From Allocoprococcus comes (GTDB lineage: Bacteria; Bacillota; Clostridia; Lachnospirales; Lachnospiraceae), in NCBI RefSeq assembly GCF_013300725.1, contig NZ_JAAIMM010000019.1:1-64000 (forward strand): 64,000 nucleotides of DNA, in the 5' to 3' direction. Under the pieces are notes generated by a model. That model made no database searches. It was not told where the DNA came from and was given only the letters and a program-made list of their open reading frames with translations. Within the stretch, counting starts at the first letter, position 1. Each line of letters starts with the position of its first letter. This document shows positions 25,304 through 33,679 of the stretch, piece by piece. Made by a program: the position numbers and the translations under genes.

Positions 25304-26446
25304 ATGTTAAAACGAGTGATTGCTAAGAATTTCAAGTGTTTTAAGAATGAAACTATTTTTGATTATACAAAAACGAATTATAAATTATTAGAGCAAAATA
25401 CGGAAGGAAAGAACTTGAAAGGAGTGCTTTTTGTAGGAGATAATGCTTCAGGGAAAACAACAGCATTACAACCAATAAAGCTAATGCTGGATTTATTGTT
25501 TAAAGATAGAGATATATCATTGGTAATGTATAATTGTCTTTTTTCAACGGAGAAAATAACAAGTTTACAATTTGAATTTGATGTAGACAATCATGAAATT
25601 AAATATGAATTTTCTTTTGATAGAAATGTGTTTATAGAAGAGAGATTGACAGTTGATGATCAAATAGTGATAGAACGTGTAAAAAAGAATGTAAGATTAC
25701 AATTAGAAGAGGAAAAGTCTTTTCACGAAGTAGATGATACTTTACTTTTCTTAAAACGAGTTTATTTTAGTACAAAATTTGCAGGAAACAAAATACTGAT
25801 TCAGTGGTTTGATGAATTAAAAAAATCAGTGTATATCAATGCATATTCGAGAAGAATTGTATCGTATAACGGAAAAAGCCTTTCTGTAAATAAATATCTT
25901 GAGGAGAATGGAACAGATCATATAAATAAGTTTTTTGAAGACAATAATTTTCAATTTGCTATTCAATATGAAAAAGTTGTTGAAAAAGAAGGGCTACGTT
26001 TTGAATTAGATGAGAATGAAGGGAAAATGGTATTTTTTGAAAGACAGGGAATAGAAACACCACTCCCTATATTTATGGAGTCTACGGGAAACCAGACACT
26101 TATTAATATATTGCCAGCTATTCTTTCTGTTGTAGAAAACGGAGGAATGTTGTTAATTGATGAATTTAGTAGTGGATTGCACAATAAATTAGAGGAATTA
26201 CTTATTAGATATATTATGAGAAATGGAAAGGGTATGCAGTTATTTTTTGTATCACATTCAACGAACTTATTGTCAAATTCCATTTTGAGACCTGATCAGA
26301 TTTATGCAGTAGAAATGGAAGGAAAAGAGGGAAGTAAAATAAAACGTTTTTCAGATGAGCAGCCAAGAGCGGCACAAAATCTTGAAAAAATGTATCTGAG
26401 CGGAGTGTTTGGGGGAGTACCTGAGTATGGAATTGATAGAAAATAA
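25304..26446 (+). CDS. AAA15/ABC-type ATPase of a putative two-gene defence module
   Basis: This 380-residue ATPase has a RecF/OLD-like layout. An N-terminal MLKRVIAKNFKCFKNETIFDYT strand precedes the Walker A GDNASGKTT (about residues 45-53). A long helical insert follows, then Walker B GGMLLIDEFSSGLHNKLEELL and the FFVSHSTNLL switch motif. The family overlaps with the ATPases of RloA-RloB, PARIS and OLD-type phage defence systems. The ATG at 25304 follows AAAGAAAGGG. It overlaps the TOPRIM-like gene by 20 bp. It is strongly AT-rich relative to flanking core genes, which suggests transfer. The defence role is inferred from architecture. Confidence 0.88.
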   Translation: MLKRVIAKNFKCFKNETIFDYTKTNYKLLEQNTEGKNLKGVLFVGDNASGKTTALQPIKLMLDLLFKDRDISLVMYNCLFSTEKITSLQFEFDVDNHEIKYEFSFDRNVFIEERLTVDDQIVIERVKKNVRLQLEEEKSFHEVDDTLLFLKRVYFSTKFAGNKILIQWFDELKKSVYINAYSRRIVSYNGKSLSVNKYLEENGTDHINKFFEDNNFQFAIQYEKVVEKEGLRFELDENEGKMVFFERQGIETPLPIFMESTGNQTLINILPAILSVVENGGMLLIDEFSSGLHNKLEELLIRYIMRNGKGMQLFFVSHSTNLLSNSILRPDQIYAVEMEGKEGSKIKRFSDEQPRAAQNLEKMYLSGVFGGVPEYGIDRK

Positions 26447-27007
26447 ACGTGTTGGTAAAGTGTTGCTGATTGTTGAAGGAAGTAAGCATGAATTTAGTTT
26501 GATGAAAAAAATATTTGTAGATGTGCTTGGATATACGCAAATTGAAAAAAGGCGTGAAAGAGAAGAATATTATGTTCGGGAAGGAGATAAACATAGTATA
26601 GTTGCTGTTGTTAATACAAAAACATCTAATATTTCGTCAATTAATAGTGAAGAATATTTGGATCAAATATATGAAGAGTTGATCGAAAAGTATGAGTTTG
26701 ATATTGATAATACAGCTATTTATTATTTATTTGACCGTGATCGGATGCGAAAAAATATATTAATGAACATGCTAAGACTATTTCAATGAATAAAATATGT
26801 AAAGCAAATATTATACATGCAGGGGTGAAAATGCTGAAGTATCTAGAACAAAAGAAAATACCTCTTGATTTAGATGAATTTAACAATACGAATGGTATGG
26901 TTTTTGATGAACAGGAAAAAATTTTTCGGGAATCTGATACATTTAGAATATTGTCTATGATTTCCTGTGTGCTTATGGATTTAGGAGTACTAATACAAAG
27001 GGAATAA
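26427..27007 (+). pseudogene. TOPRIM/RloB-like partner of the ATPase, split by a -1 frameshift
   Basis: The first frame (26427-26789) gives 120 aa with KVLLIVEGSKHEFSLMKKIF (TOPRIM-like acidic VEG, E17) and AIYYLFDRDR (DxD, D103/D105), then an implausible LMNMLRLFQ tail. The -1 frame, open from 26741, continues sensibly as SDAKKYINEHAKTISMNKICKANIIHAGVKMLKYL to 27007. Either one base was lost near 26742 (gat-c-cg-gat would give DRDPDAKK), or a -1 shift occurs at the slippery A-AAA-AAT sequence at 26750-26756, where the frames agree with a canonical heptamer. The joined product is about 193 aa. It overlaps the ATPase stop and is AT-rich. Confidence 0.7.
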
Positions 27008-27101
27008 TGAATTTGAAAAGGATAAACTGAGATGCTGTTTGTTAAATGATATGTGTGGATGGTTAATTTTTATCTGCTGGGAAGTCCTCCCCGCGCTAAT
27101 C

Positions 27102-28481
27102 CTAGCGCAGGAAGCCTCTCAGCATTTTCTCTTTCCAGAACCGGTACTTCTGGTACCGTACTGGCAGATCCATCCAGGTCTTTTTATCTACAACACTTCT
27201 CTGATGGGTAAAACATGCAAATCCATCCTTTCCGTGATAGCATCCCATGCCGCTTTCTCCGACACCGCCAAATGGCATCTGGCTGGTAGCAAGATGGATA
27301 ATGGTATCGTTGATACATCCACCACCAAAATGACATCTGGCAAGGACTTTCTTTTTCACAGCAGAATCTTCAGTGAAAAGATAGAGCGCAAGCGGGTGCG
27401 GATGAGCTTCAATCTGCCGGATCGCATCATCCAGGTTCGAATAAGTAAGCACCGGAAGAATCGGTCCAAAGATTTCTTCGCCCATAACCGGATCGTCCCA
27501 GGTGACATTTTTCAGGATCGTAGGTGCAATGCGCAGGGCAGATGGATCGGACTCACCGCCACAGACTAGCTTATCGGTGGCAATCAGGTTCTGCAGCCGG
27601 TGAAAATGTTTTTCGTTGATGATTTTCCCATAATCCGGATTTTGCAGAGGCTGTTTGCCGAATTGCCGGTGGATTTCTTTTTCCAGTGCCTGAAGCAGCT
27701 GGTCGCGAATGGAAGCATCGCAGAGGATATAATCCGGAGCAACGCAGGTCTGTCCGCAGTTGAGATATTTTCCGAATACAATCCGTCTTGCAGCGAGTGG
27801 GATTTTCGCGGTGGAATCTACGATACACGGACTTTTTCCGCCAAGCTCCAGAGTGACAGGAGTCAGGTATTCGGCAGCATGACGAAGGACTTCTTTTCCG
27901 ACCGTTTTTCCGCCGGTGAAAAAGATCTTGTCAAAACGCTGGTTTAAGAGTGCCTGATTTTCTTCTCTGCCTCCGGTGATCATTGTTACATATTCTGGCG
28001 GATAACATTCGGTGAGAAGCTGGCTCAGAACCTGACTGGTGCGTGGAGCGTAGGCGCTTGGTTTCAGGATGACTGTATTTCCGGCGGCGAGCGCATCGAT
28101 CAGTGGCTCTAAAGTGAGCAGTACCGGATAATTCCAGGGACTCATGATCAGCACCGTTCCGTATGGAGATGGCGCCTGAAAGCTTCTGGCGGCGAACTGC
28201 GCCAGTGGAGTCGGCACGGTTTTGCAGCGCATCAGCTTTGGTAAATGCTTTTGCATCCAGGTAAGTTCAGAAAGTGTCAGCCCGATTTCGCACATATAGC
28301 TTTCCATCCGGCTTTTTCCAAGATCCGCCTTTAGCGCTGTGTACAGATCTTGTTCATGGCGTTTGAGTGCAAGTTTTAGCTGTTCTAATTGTTTTAATCG
28401 AAAAGAAAGCGGAAGTGTTGCGCCGGTCGCGTAAAATTCGCGCTGCGCGGTGATCCGTTCTTTGATTGTCTGCTCGTCCAT
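27102..28481 (-). CDS. Aldehyde dehydrogenase (class 3 type)
   Basis: This is an NAD(P)-dependent aldehyde dehydrogenase of 459 residues, the length of the ALDH3 group. The general base E212 is in VTLELGGKSPCIVD and the catalytic C246 is in NCGQTCVAPDY; MSPWNYPVLLTLEPLIDALAAGNTVILKPS and FFTGGKTVGKEV form the cofactor site, and EEIFGPILPVLTY follows. The start has AGGAGGTT ahead. It is transcribed alone on the minus strand. A GCGCTA-ATCC-TAGCGC hairpin overlaps its stop codon. The physiological substrate, probably a fatty or aromatic aldehyde, is unknown. Confidence 0.93.
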   Translation of the reverse strand: MDEQTIKERITAQREFYATGATLPLSFRLKQLEQLKLALKRHEQDLYTALKADLGKSRMESYMCEIGLTLSELTWMQKHLPKLMRCKTVPTPLAQFAARSFQAPSPYGTVLIMSPWNYPVLLTLEPLIDALAAGNTVILKPSAYAPRTSQVLSQLLTECYPPEYVTMITGGREENQALLNQRFDKIFFTGGKTVGKEVLRHAAEYLTPVTLELGGKSPCIVDSTAKIPLAARRIVFGKYLNCGQTCVAPDYILCDASIRDQLLQALEKEIHRQFGKQPLQNPDYGKIINEKHFHRLQNLIATDKLVCGGESDPSALRIAPTILKNVTWDDPVMGEEIFGPILPVLTYSNLDDAIRQIEAHPHPLALYLFTEDSAVKKKVLARCHFGGGCINDTIIHLATSQMPFGGVGESGMGCYHGKDGFACFTHQRSVVDKKTWMDLPVRYQKYRFWKEKMLRGFLR

Positions 28482-28807
28482 AGTTTTAACCTCCTCATAT
28501 CTGAATATTTAAGTTTTATTTTTTGCTCAATAAATGATGCTTTTCTCTTTAAATAAGGTTTTCATGTAGAAAGTAATTTTACTATTGGAATGATAAAATT
28601 TTATCGGAGGGAAATAGTTGTTGAGACTGATTGAATGCATAGTAAATTCCCTTGATCATAGAAAATAACTTATATTTCCTTTATGATAACGAAATTACAG
28701 GAATTCTTCAACGGTGTGAGTGGCGAAAATGAAAAGAATGTGCTAAAATATCTTTGTTTGCAGAAACAGACAGACATTATCTTACCAAGACAGGAGTTTT
28801 AATATAT
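28482..28807. other. Divergent intergenic region without a gene
   Basis: These 326 AT-rich bases separate the aldehyde dehydrogenase and DUF3877-like starts. A TAAAAT -10-like box near 28744 and a CAGGAG site at 28792 belong to the downstream gene. No ORF, tRNA or strong hairpin is seen. Confidence 0.5.
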
Positions 28808-29338
28808 ATGGGATACGAGCGTTTGGAAAAAAGTTTAATCGATCTGGTGAAGGAAGAACAGGCAAAGCTCGGATATCGGAAAGAGATGATCCGGCTTTAT
28901 TATCCGCTCAGTTCACTGAATCATTTTATGGAGGCGAATGCAGATGCGGAAGAGATGCAGGAACTCCTTGCAGATTTTCCGAAAGCAGCAGAAGATATTT
29001 TCGGGGAAGTCGGAATTACACATGTAAAGGACCGTTTTTGCTTTGCTTTATCGGACAAGGCATCCGAATATGTGCATGCAAATATGAAGCCGAATGAATT
29101 TATCAAAGAGCTGGTGGAGCTTGTCGCAAAGCATGGCTGCACGATGGAAGAGATCGAAGCACTGTTCTGTTCACATTCGGACAGGATTGTGACAGAACCG
29201 ATGGACAATGGAGAATTTGACCGGATGATCCGTTTTGAAGAGGGCGAGGACAAGTATTATTACTGCTTCAAGGATGAAGGATGCCATATCATTTATCACC
29301 GTTTCCTTCCGGAAGATTATGCAGATTTTGATTTTTAA
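28808..29338 (+). CDS. DUF3877-like protein
   Basis: This 176-residue soluble protein resembles the DUF3877 family of Clostridia: MGYERLEKSLIDLVKEEQAKLGYRKEMIRLYYPLSSLNHF at the N-terminus and a conserved C-terminus DKYYYCFKDEGCHIIYHRFLPEDYADF. I start at the ATG at 28808, with CAGGAG upstream; the longer frame to 28754 lacks a site. Function is unknown. It is followed by a palindromic intergenic repeat and murI. Confidence 0.85.
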   Translation: MGYERLEKSLIDLVKEEQAKLGYRKEMIRLYYPLSSLNHFMEANADAEEMQELLADFPKAAEDIFGEVGITHVKDRFCFALSDKASEYVHANMKPNEFIKELVELVAKHGCTMEEIEALFCSHSDRIVTEPMDNGEFDRMIRFEEGEDKYYYCFKDEGCHIIYHRFLPEDYADFDF

Positions 29339-29378
29339 GTCGAGTAAGGATTTATACGGATTTTGACTTTTTAAATCA

Positions 29379-29593
29379 GATGATGATGTTGGGGTCAAAA
29401 GATATTTTGCCCCCTTTGATACCAGATTGCTACGTGCTTTGCACTCTCGCAATCCTCAAAAACATTCGTAATCCGCTCATTTTTCTTAAAAAAATGACTA
29501 CTTACTCATGTTTTTGGCGGGTCAAGAGGTCAAAAAGCCTCTTGCAAGCAAGCTTGCATCGGCTTTCTGACCTTTTGACCTTGGTATCATCAG
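29379..29593. repeat. Palindromic intergenic repeat element (MITE/REP-like)
   Basis: The ends are imperfect inverted repeats (TGATGAT...GGTCAAAAG against CTTTTGACC...ATCATCA). Inside are three further hairpins: GGGGtCAAAA/TTTTGcCCCC at 29391-29414, ATTGC..GTGC/GCAC..GCAAT at about 29427-29453, and AGGTCA..AGCC/GGCT..TGACCT with GCAAG/CTTGC at about 29526-29573. No ORF is credible. This structure is typical of short non-autonomous repeats scattered between genes in Clostridia. Confidence 0.55.
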
Positions 29594-29623
29594 ATAAGAC
29601 AATAAGAAATCGAGGTAACACCA

Positions 29624-30406
29624 ATGAAAATCGGAATATATGATTCAGGAATCGGCGGACTTTCAGTGCTTCACCGCGCACTGAAAAAAATGCCGGAAGC
29701 AGAATTTGTATATTATGCGGATACAAAGCATGTTCCATACGGAGAAAAGACAAGGGAACAGATCAAAGGATATGTAGAAGAGGTTCTGAACTTCCTGATT
29801 GCGCAGGATGTCGATGCAATTGTGATCGCCTGCAACACGGCAACCAGCGTGGCAACCAAAGAATTCAGAGGCGAATTTGCCATGCCGATCGTCGGCATGG
29901 AACCGGCAGTCAAGCGTGCGCTCAAACTCTATCAGGATATGCAGAAACGGATCCTGGTAACAGCAACTCCGGTTACGATCGCCGGAGAAAAACTGCACAA
30001 CCTTCTGGAACAAGTAGACACCGAGCATGAAGTCGACCTTGCGCCCCTTCCAAAGCTGGTTCGCTTTGCAGAAGCCGGAAGATTCCAGGATCCGGAAATA
30101 GATGAATACCTAAAAAACAGCCTTCAGGACTATACCCTCAACCAGTACGCCGCAGTCGTACTCGGCTGTACCCATTTCAATTACTTCAAACAGTCCTTCC
30201 GCAAAATCTTCCCGGGAGAAATCCACTTCGTAGACGGCAACGAAGGCACCCTCCGCCAGCTAAAACGAGTTCTCCCGGAAGAAACCACCCCGGGAGAATC
30301 AGGCAAAGTCACTTTCTACTTCTCCGGAGCCCCAGCCGATGAGGACGGAATGCAAAAAATTCAGGCATGCATGGCACAGTTAGATAAAGTATACGAGATC
30401 AAGTAA
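29624..30406 (+). CDS. murI: Glutamate racemase
   Basis: This cofactor-independent enzyme makes D-glutamate for peptidoglycan. It has 260 residues. The two catalytic cysteines are C70 (VIACNTATSVA) and C182 (VVLGCTHFNYF), and the N-terminus carries IGIYDSGIGGLSVLHRAL. The start has a weak GAGG site 8 bases upstream. It is transcribed alone, downstream of the palindromic repeat and upstream of a strong terminator. It is complete and unremarkable; the codon use becomes C-richer in its second half. Confidence 0.95.
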   Translation: MKIGIYDSGIGGLSVLHRALKKMPEAEFVYYADTKHVPYGEKTREQIKGYVEEVLNFLIAQDVDAIVIACNTATSVATKEFRGEFAMPIVGMEPAVKRALKLYQDMQKRILVTATPVTIAGEKLHNLLEQVDTEHEVDLAPLPKLVRFAEAGRFQDPEIDEYLKNSLQDYTLNQYAAVVLGCTHFNYFKQSFRKIFPGEIHFVDGNEGTLRQLKRVLPEETTPGESGKVTFYFSGAPADEDGMQKIQACMAQLDKVYEIK

Positions 30407-30439
30407 ATACTGATATCGAATTATTAAAAAAATACTAAA

Positions 30440-30490
30440 ACCAGCCAAATAGTTCCAATGAAAAATATAAGAACTGGTTGGCTGGTCTTT
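30440..30490 (+). terminator. Intrinsic terminator after murI
   Basis: ACCAGCCAA-N2-AGTTC pairs with GAACT-N2-TTGGCTGGT around a 15-base A-rich loop, followed by CTTT. It lies 34 bp after the murI stop. Confidence 0.8.
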
Positions 30491-30622
30491 ATATAATCAA
30501 ACTTCTAAAAATCCAAAAAATATTTTCATAAAACTTTCACCATCAAAGTACATCCCCGCCACAGCACCATGATTCACTTCTGGCATTCAGGAACACTCAA
30601 GTGTATTCAATAAATTCGAGCG

Positions 30623-30783
30623 CCGCCAGAGAAGAATAAAATCCGCCACATTCCTATCTTGTGCAATGGAGATGAGACTCAAGAATCGTGGAAGCCTTTG
30701 CTGAACACGATTCTCGCCCTAAGAGGCTCATCGGAATGGTTTGCACAACTTGGAATGTGTCGGATTTTATTCTTCTCTGGCGG
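30623..30783. repeat. 161-bp long-hairpin element, copy 1
   Basis: There is a 32-bp left arm (30623-30654), a 97-nt core (30655-30751) and a 32-bp right arm (30752-30783). The arms pair in 31 of 32 positions. The core folds on itself with TTGTGCAA/TTGCACAA, GATGAGaCTC/GAGgCTCATC and AGAATCGTG/CACGATTCT. The core is 91/97 identical to the one at 53053-53149, but the arms are unrelated to that copy's arms. It lies between the murI terminator and the 3' end of rqcH. A short frame through the core exists in both copies, but the substitutions follow the stems rather than codons, so I do not call a gene. Confidence 0.85.
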
Positions 30784-30798
30784 TGTCACAACCCATAT

Positions 30799-32535
30799 TT
30801 ACAACACTTCCTGTATCCCGGAAATATCACTATCTATCATCATCGAGTAATTTGTATAGTACACCACAAACCCCGGCTTGCTTCCATTCGGTTTCTTAAC
30901 CTGCTTTTTCTCCACATAGTCAACCTCCACCTTTTCAGCCCCGGAATTCTTCGAATAATGTGCCGCAAGTCTTGCCGCCTCTTCAAAAGTACGGTCCGGA
31001 AGTTCTTCCCCGTTAGTTTTGACGATGACATGGGAACCCGGTGCCTTTTTCGCATGGAACCACCAGTCCCCGCCATTTGCAAAATGGAAGGTCAGTTCTT
31101 CGTTCTGAAGATTATTTTTTCCAACATACATATGGAAACCGTCCGAAGAAATATAGTGGAACGGTTTGCTTGTGATCTTCACCTTTTTGGAAGACTGCTT
31201 TCTGCGGATAAATCCACTTTCAATCAGTTCTTCCTTGATCTGGATCAGGTCGTCCTCACTCCGCGCAATATCCAGTGACTTGCTGACAGATTCCAGATAA
31301 TCAATCTCATCTTTGGTCTCTTTGATCAGCTCGGACAGTGCTTCAAAAGTACGTTTCTGCTTATTGTAGCGGTCAAAATATTTTTTTGCATTTTCCTGTG
31401 GCGTTTTCTGTGGATCCAGCGGAATTTTGATCATTTCGTTAGTATAATAATTGAGTGCTTCCAGTTCTTTTGCACCATCCTCCAGATTGTAGCCGTAGGT
31501 GTGGATCAGCTCGCCGTATACCTTGTATTTATCACGGTTTTCCGTATCGCGGAGCTGTTTTAACTGCAGGTCATATTTCTTACGGTTTCGTTCAAGTGCC
31601 GTCTGTACTACACGGCGGAGATCCGAAGATTTCTGACGGATCCGGGTGATCAGATCACGGGAAGAATAATAAGTTCGGATGACTTCAGAAATCGAGTCAA
31701 AGGATTTCACCTGATAGTTGGAAAAGTGGGTGAGTGGAAGAGAGGAGAACTCTTTTGGCTCATTTCCTTCATAATAAATAGCAGGAGAGAATTTTCTTTC
31801 TGTCACCTGCTCCATAAAATAGGTAAATTGCCGGTACAGGTGGGAAAGCAGATCGGCAGACATCTCAGATGCCGGAATGGAAGAATCAATCCCTGCGAGA
31901 TGACAGATCTCTTCGGCGACAACCGGACTGATCCCGGTAAAACTGTTGTAGATCGCTTTGCCGACAGGCATCGGTTTGGAGAGTAATTCCTGTGTGAAAT
32001 TCTCTTCCGGAATGTCAAGCGGATTCTCCTTTTTCATGGTGTCCGGGATAAAATATTCCCTGCCCGGAAGGACCTCACGCACAGAGCTCATCTGAGCAGA
32101 AACATGCTTGATACTGTCGATGATCATTCCCTTTTCATTGCAGAAAATAATATTGCTGTGTTTGCCCATGATCTCAACGATCAGGGATTTGCGGCACAGA
32201 TCTCCAAGTTCATCCAGGTGCTCGATCTCGAAGCGGATGATCCGCTCCAGGGAAGGCTGGGAAATGCCTACGATGCGGCCATTTGCAATATGTTTTCTCA
32301 GAAGCATACAGAAATTCGGCGCAGTCATAGGACTTGGTTTGTTATCTCTGGACAGATAGATCAGCGGCAGGGATGCACTTGCGGAGATGACCAGTCGCAC
32401 CTGCCCTTTCGCAGGTTTGATCGTGAGAAGCAGTTCGTCATTTTCCGGCTGTGCGATCTTGGCGATTCGTCCGTTCAGGATCGTATCATTTAATTCTTTT
32501 ACGATATTTGAAATTGTAATTCCATCAAAAGCCAT
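30799..32535 (-). CDS. rqcH: Rqc2/NEMF homolog RqcH (NFACT family)
   Basis: This is a ribosome-quality-control factor that binds 50S-peptidyl-tRNA complexes and directs C-terminal alanine tailing; it was formerly annotated as fibronectin-binding protein. The 578 residues comprise an NFACT-N domain (MAFDGITISNIVKELNDTILNGRIAKIAQPENDELLLTI, SRDNKPSPMTAPNFCMLLRKH), a helix-hairpin-helix and coiled-coil middle (IRQKSSDLRRVVQTALERNRKKYDLQLKQL), and an NFACT-R domain with the conserved SSDGFHMYVGKNNLQNEELTF and DWWFHAKKAPGSHVIVK. It is divergent from yicC with facing promoters. The 3' end abuts copy 1 of the hairpin element. Confidence 0.94.
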   Translation of the reverse strand: MAFDGITISNIVKELNDTILNGRIAKIAQPENDELLLTIKPAKGQVRLVISASASLPLIYLSRDNKPSPMTAPNFCMLLRKHIANGRIVGISQPSLERIIRFEIEHLDELGDLCRKSLIVEIMGKHSNIIFCNEKGMIIDSIKHVSAQMSSVREVLPGREYFIPDTMKKENPLDIPEENFTQELLSKPMPVGKAIYNSFTGISPVVAEEICHLAGIDSSIPASEMSADLLSHLYRQFTYFMEQVTERKFSPAIYYEGNEPKEFSSLPLTHFSNYQVKSFDSISEVIRTYYSSRDLITRIRQKSSDLRRVVQTALERNRKKYDLQLKQLRDTENRDKYKVYGELIHTYGYNLEDGAKELEALNYYTNEMIKIPLDPQKTPQENAKKYFDRYNKQKRTFEALSELIKETKDEIDYLESVSKSLDIARSEDDLIQIKEELIESGFIRRKQSSKKVKITSKPFHYISSDGFHMYVGKNNLQNEELTFHFANGGDWWFHAKKAPGSHVIVKTNGEELPDRTFEEAARLAAHYSKNSGAEKVEVDYVEKKQVKKPNGSKPGFVVYYTNYSMMIDSDISGIQEVL

Positions 32536-32599
32536 TTTAAAAATTCACCTCATATTTATCCGTGAATATGCCAGGGCACATTCTTTTTTCAATGGGCTC

Positions 32600-32629
32600 A
32601 TTATAGCATAGAGAGGCATAGATAGACAA
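32600..32629 (-). promoter_or_regulatory. Promoter of rqcH
   Basis: On the minus strand, TTGTCT (plus 32624-32629), an 18-base spacer and TATAAT (plus 32600-32605) lie 65 bp before the rqcH ATG. Confidence 0.7.
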
Positions 32630-32651
32630 GTGAAAATGCCCCGTCACCCGG

Positions 32652-32680
32652 TTGACGAGTAAGTGTAAATGAACTATAAT
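32652..32680 (+). promoter_or_regulatory. Promoter of the yicC-gmk-rpoZ operon
   Basis: TTGACG (32652-32657), a 17-base spacer and a consensus TATAAT (32675-32680) lie 51 bp before yicC. It is one of the best sigma-A matches in the window. Confidence 0.85.
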
Positions 32681-32731
32681 AATCGATAGTAAAACGGCCC
32701 TTAAAAGGTCAGTAAGAAGAGGGAAAATCAA

Positions 32732-33610
32732 ATGATAAAAAGTATGACAGGCTTTGGACGGTGTGAGATCGCCGAAGCAGACCGCAAATTTACCGTAGAG
32801 ATGAAAGGGGTTAATCACCGTTACCTGGATGTGAATATCCGTATGCCGAAAAAGCTCAATTTCTTTGAGTCGGCACTCCGCAATCTGCTCAAGCAGTACG
32901 TGCAGAGGGGAAAGATTGATATTTTCATCGGGTATGAAGATATGACAGAAAGCCAGATGACTTTAAAATATAACCAGAAGCTGGCAGAAGAATATATGGA
33001 AAGTTTTAAACAGATGGAAGAACACTTTGGCCTGGACAATGATATCCGGGTATCCACACTGGCACGTTGTCCGGAAGTGCTTACGATGGAAGAACAGTCC
33101 GCAGATGAAGAGGAACTCTGGAACGGACTTGAGAAGGCAATGAAGGGTGCCTGTGAGCAGTTCGTACAGACCAAGACAGCGGAAGGTGAGAACCTGAAAA
33201 AGGATATCATCGGCAAACTGGACGGTATGCTGGAGGTTGTCGGAAAAGTGGAAGAACGCTCGCCACAGATCGTTGCCGAGTACCGTGAGAAGCTGGAAAC
33301 AAAGGTGAAAGAGCTTCTGGAAGATACCCAGATTGATGAGGGAAGGATCGCCGCTGAGGTTGTGATCTTCTCTGACAAGATCTGTACAGATGAAGAAGTG
33401 GTAAGACTGAAAAGCCATATCAAGCATATGAAGGAAACTTTGGAACAGACCGAAGGAATCGGCCGTAAGCTTGATTTTATCGCTCAGGAGATGAACCGGG
33501 AAGCGAACACGATCTTATCCAAGGCAAATGATCTGGAAGTATCGAATTACGCGATCGATCTGAAGACCGAGATTGAAAAAGTACGTGAACAGATTCAAAA
33601 TATTGAATAA
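32732..33610 (+). CDS. yicC: YicC-family endoribonuclease
   Basis: This 292-residue YicC/YloC-family protein has MIKSMTGFGRCEI at the N-terminus, VEMKGVNHRYLDVNIRMPKKLNFFE, and the C-terminal RKLDFIAQEMNREANTILSKANDLEVSNYAIDLKTEIEKVREQIQNIE, which together define the family. Characterised members are endoribonucleases. The gene heads a conserved Firmicute order with gmk and rpoZ downstream (a remA/DUF370 gene sometimes present between them is absent here). The start has AAGAGGG upstream. Confidence 0.94.
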   Translation: MIKSMTGFGRCEIAEADRKFTVEMKGVNHRYLDVNIRMPKKLNFFESALRNLLKQYVQRGKIDIFIGYEDMTESQMTLKYNQKLAEEYMESFKQMEEHFGLDNDIRVSTLARCPEVLTMEEQSADEEELWNGLEKAMKGACEQFVQTKTAEGENLKKDIIGKLDGMLEVVGKVEERSPQIVAEYREKLETKVKELLEDTQIDEGRIAAEVVIFSDKICTDEEVVRLKSHIKHMKETLEQTEGIGRKLDFIAQEMNREANTILSKANDLEVSNYAIDLKTEIEKVREQIQNIE

Positions 33611-33679
33611 AGCTTTGAAAAATGTAAAAAGATGTGTTAAAATAACATTTCAATGTCTGAGTATGCAGGAGAACTGATT

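Noticed and set aside
30659-30850. 63-aa frame through the hairpin element core (CNGDETQESWKPLLNTI...) and its homologue at 53042-53251
   Set aside because: The shared peptide is only the core translated; substitutions follow base pairing, the frames run into unrelated sequence outside the arms, and there is no ribosome binding site.
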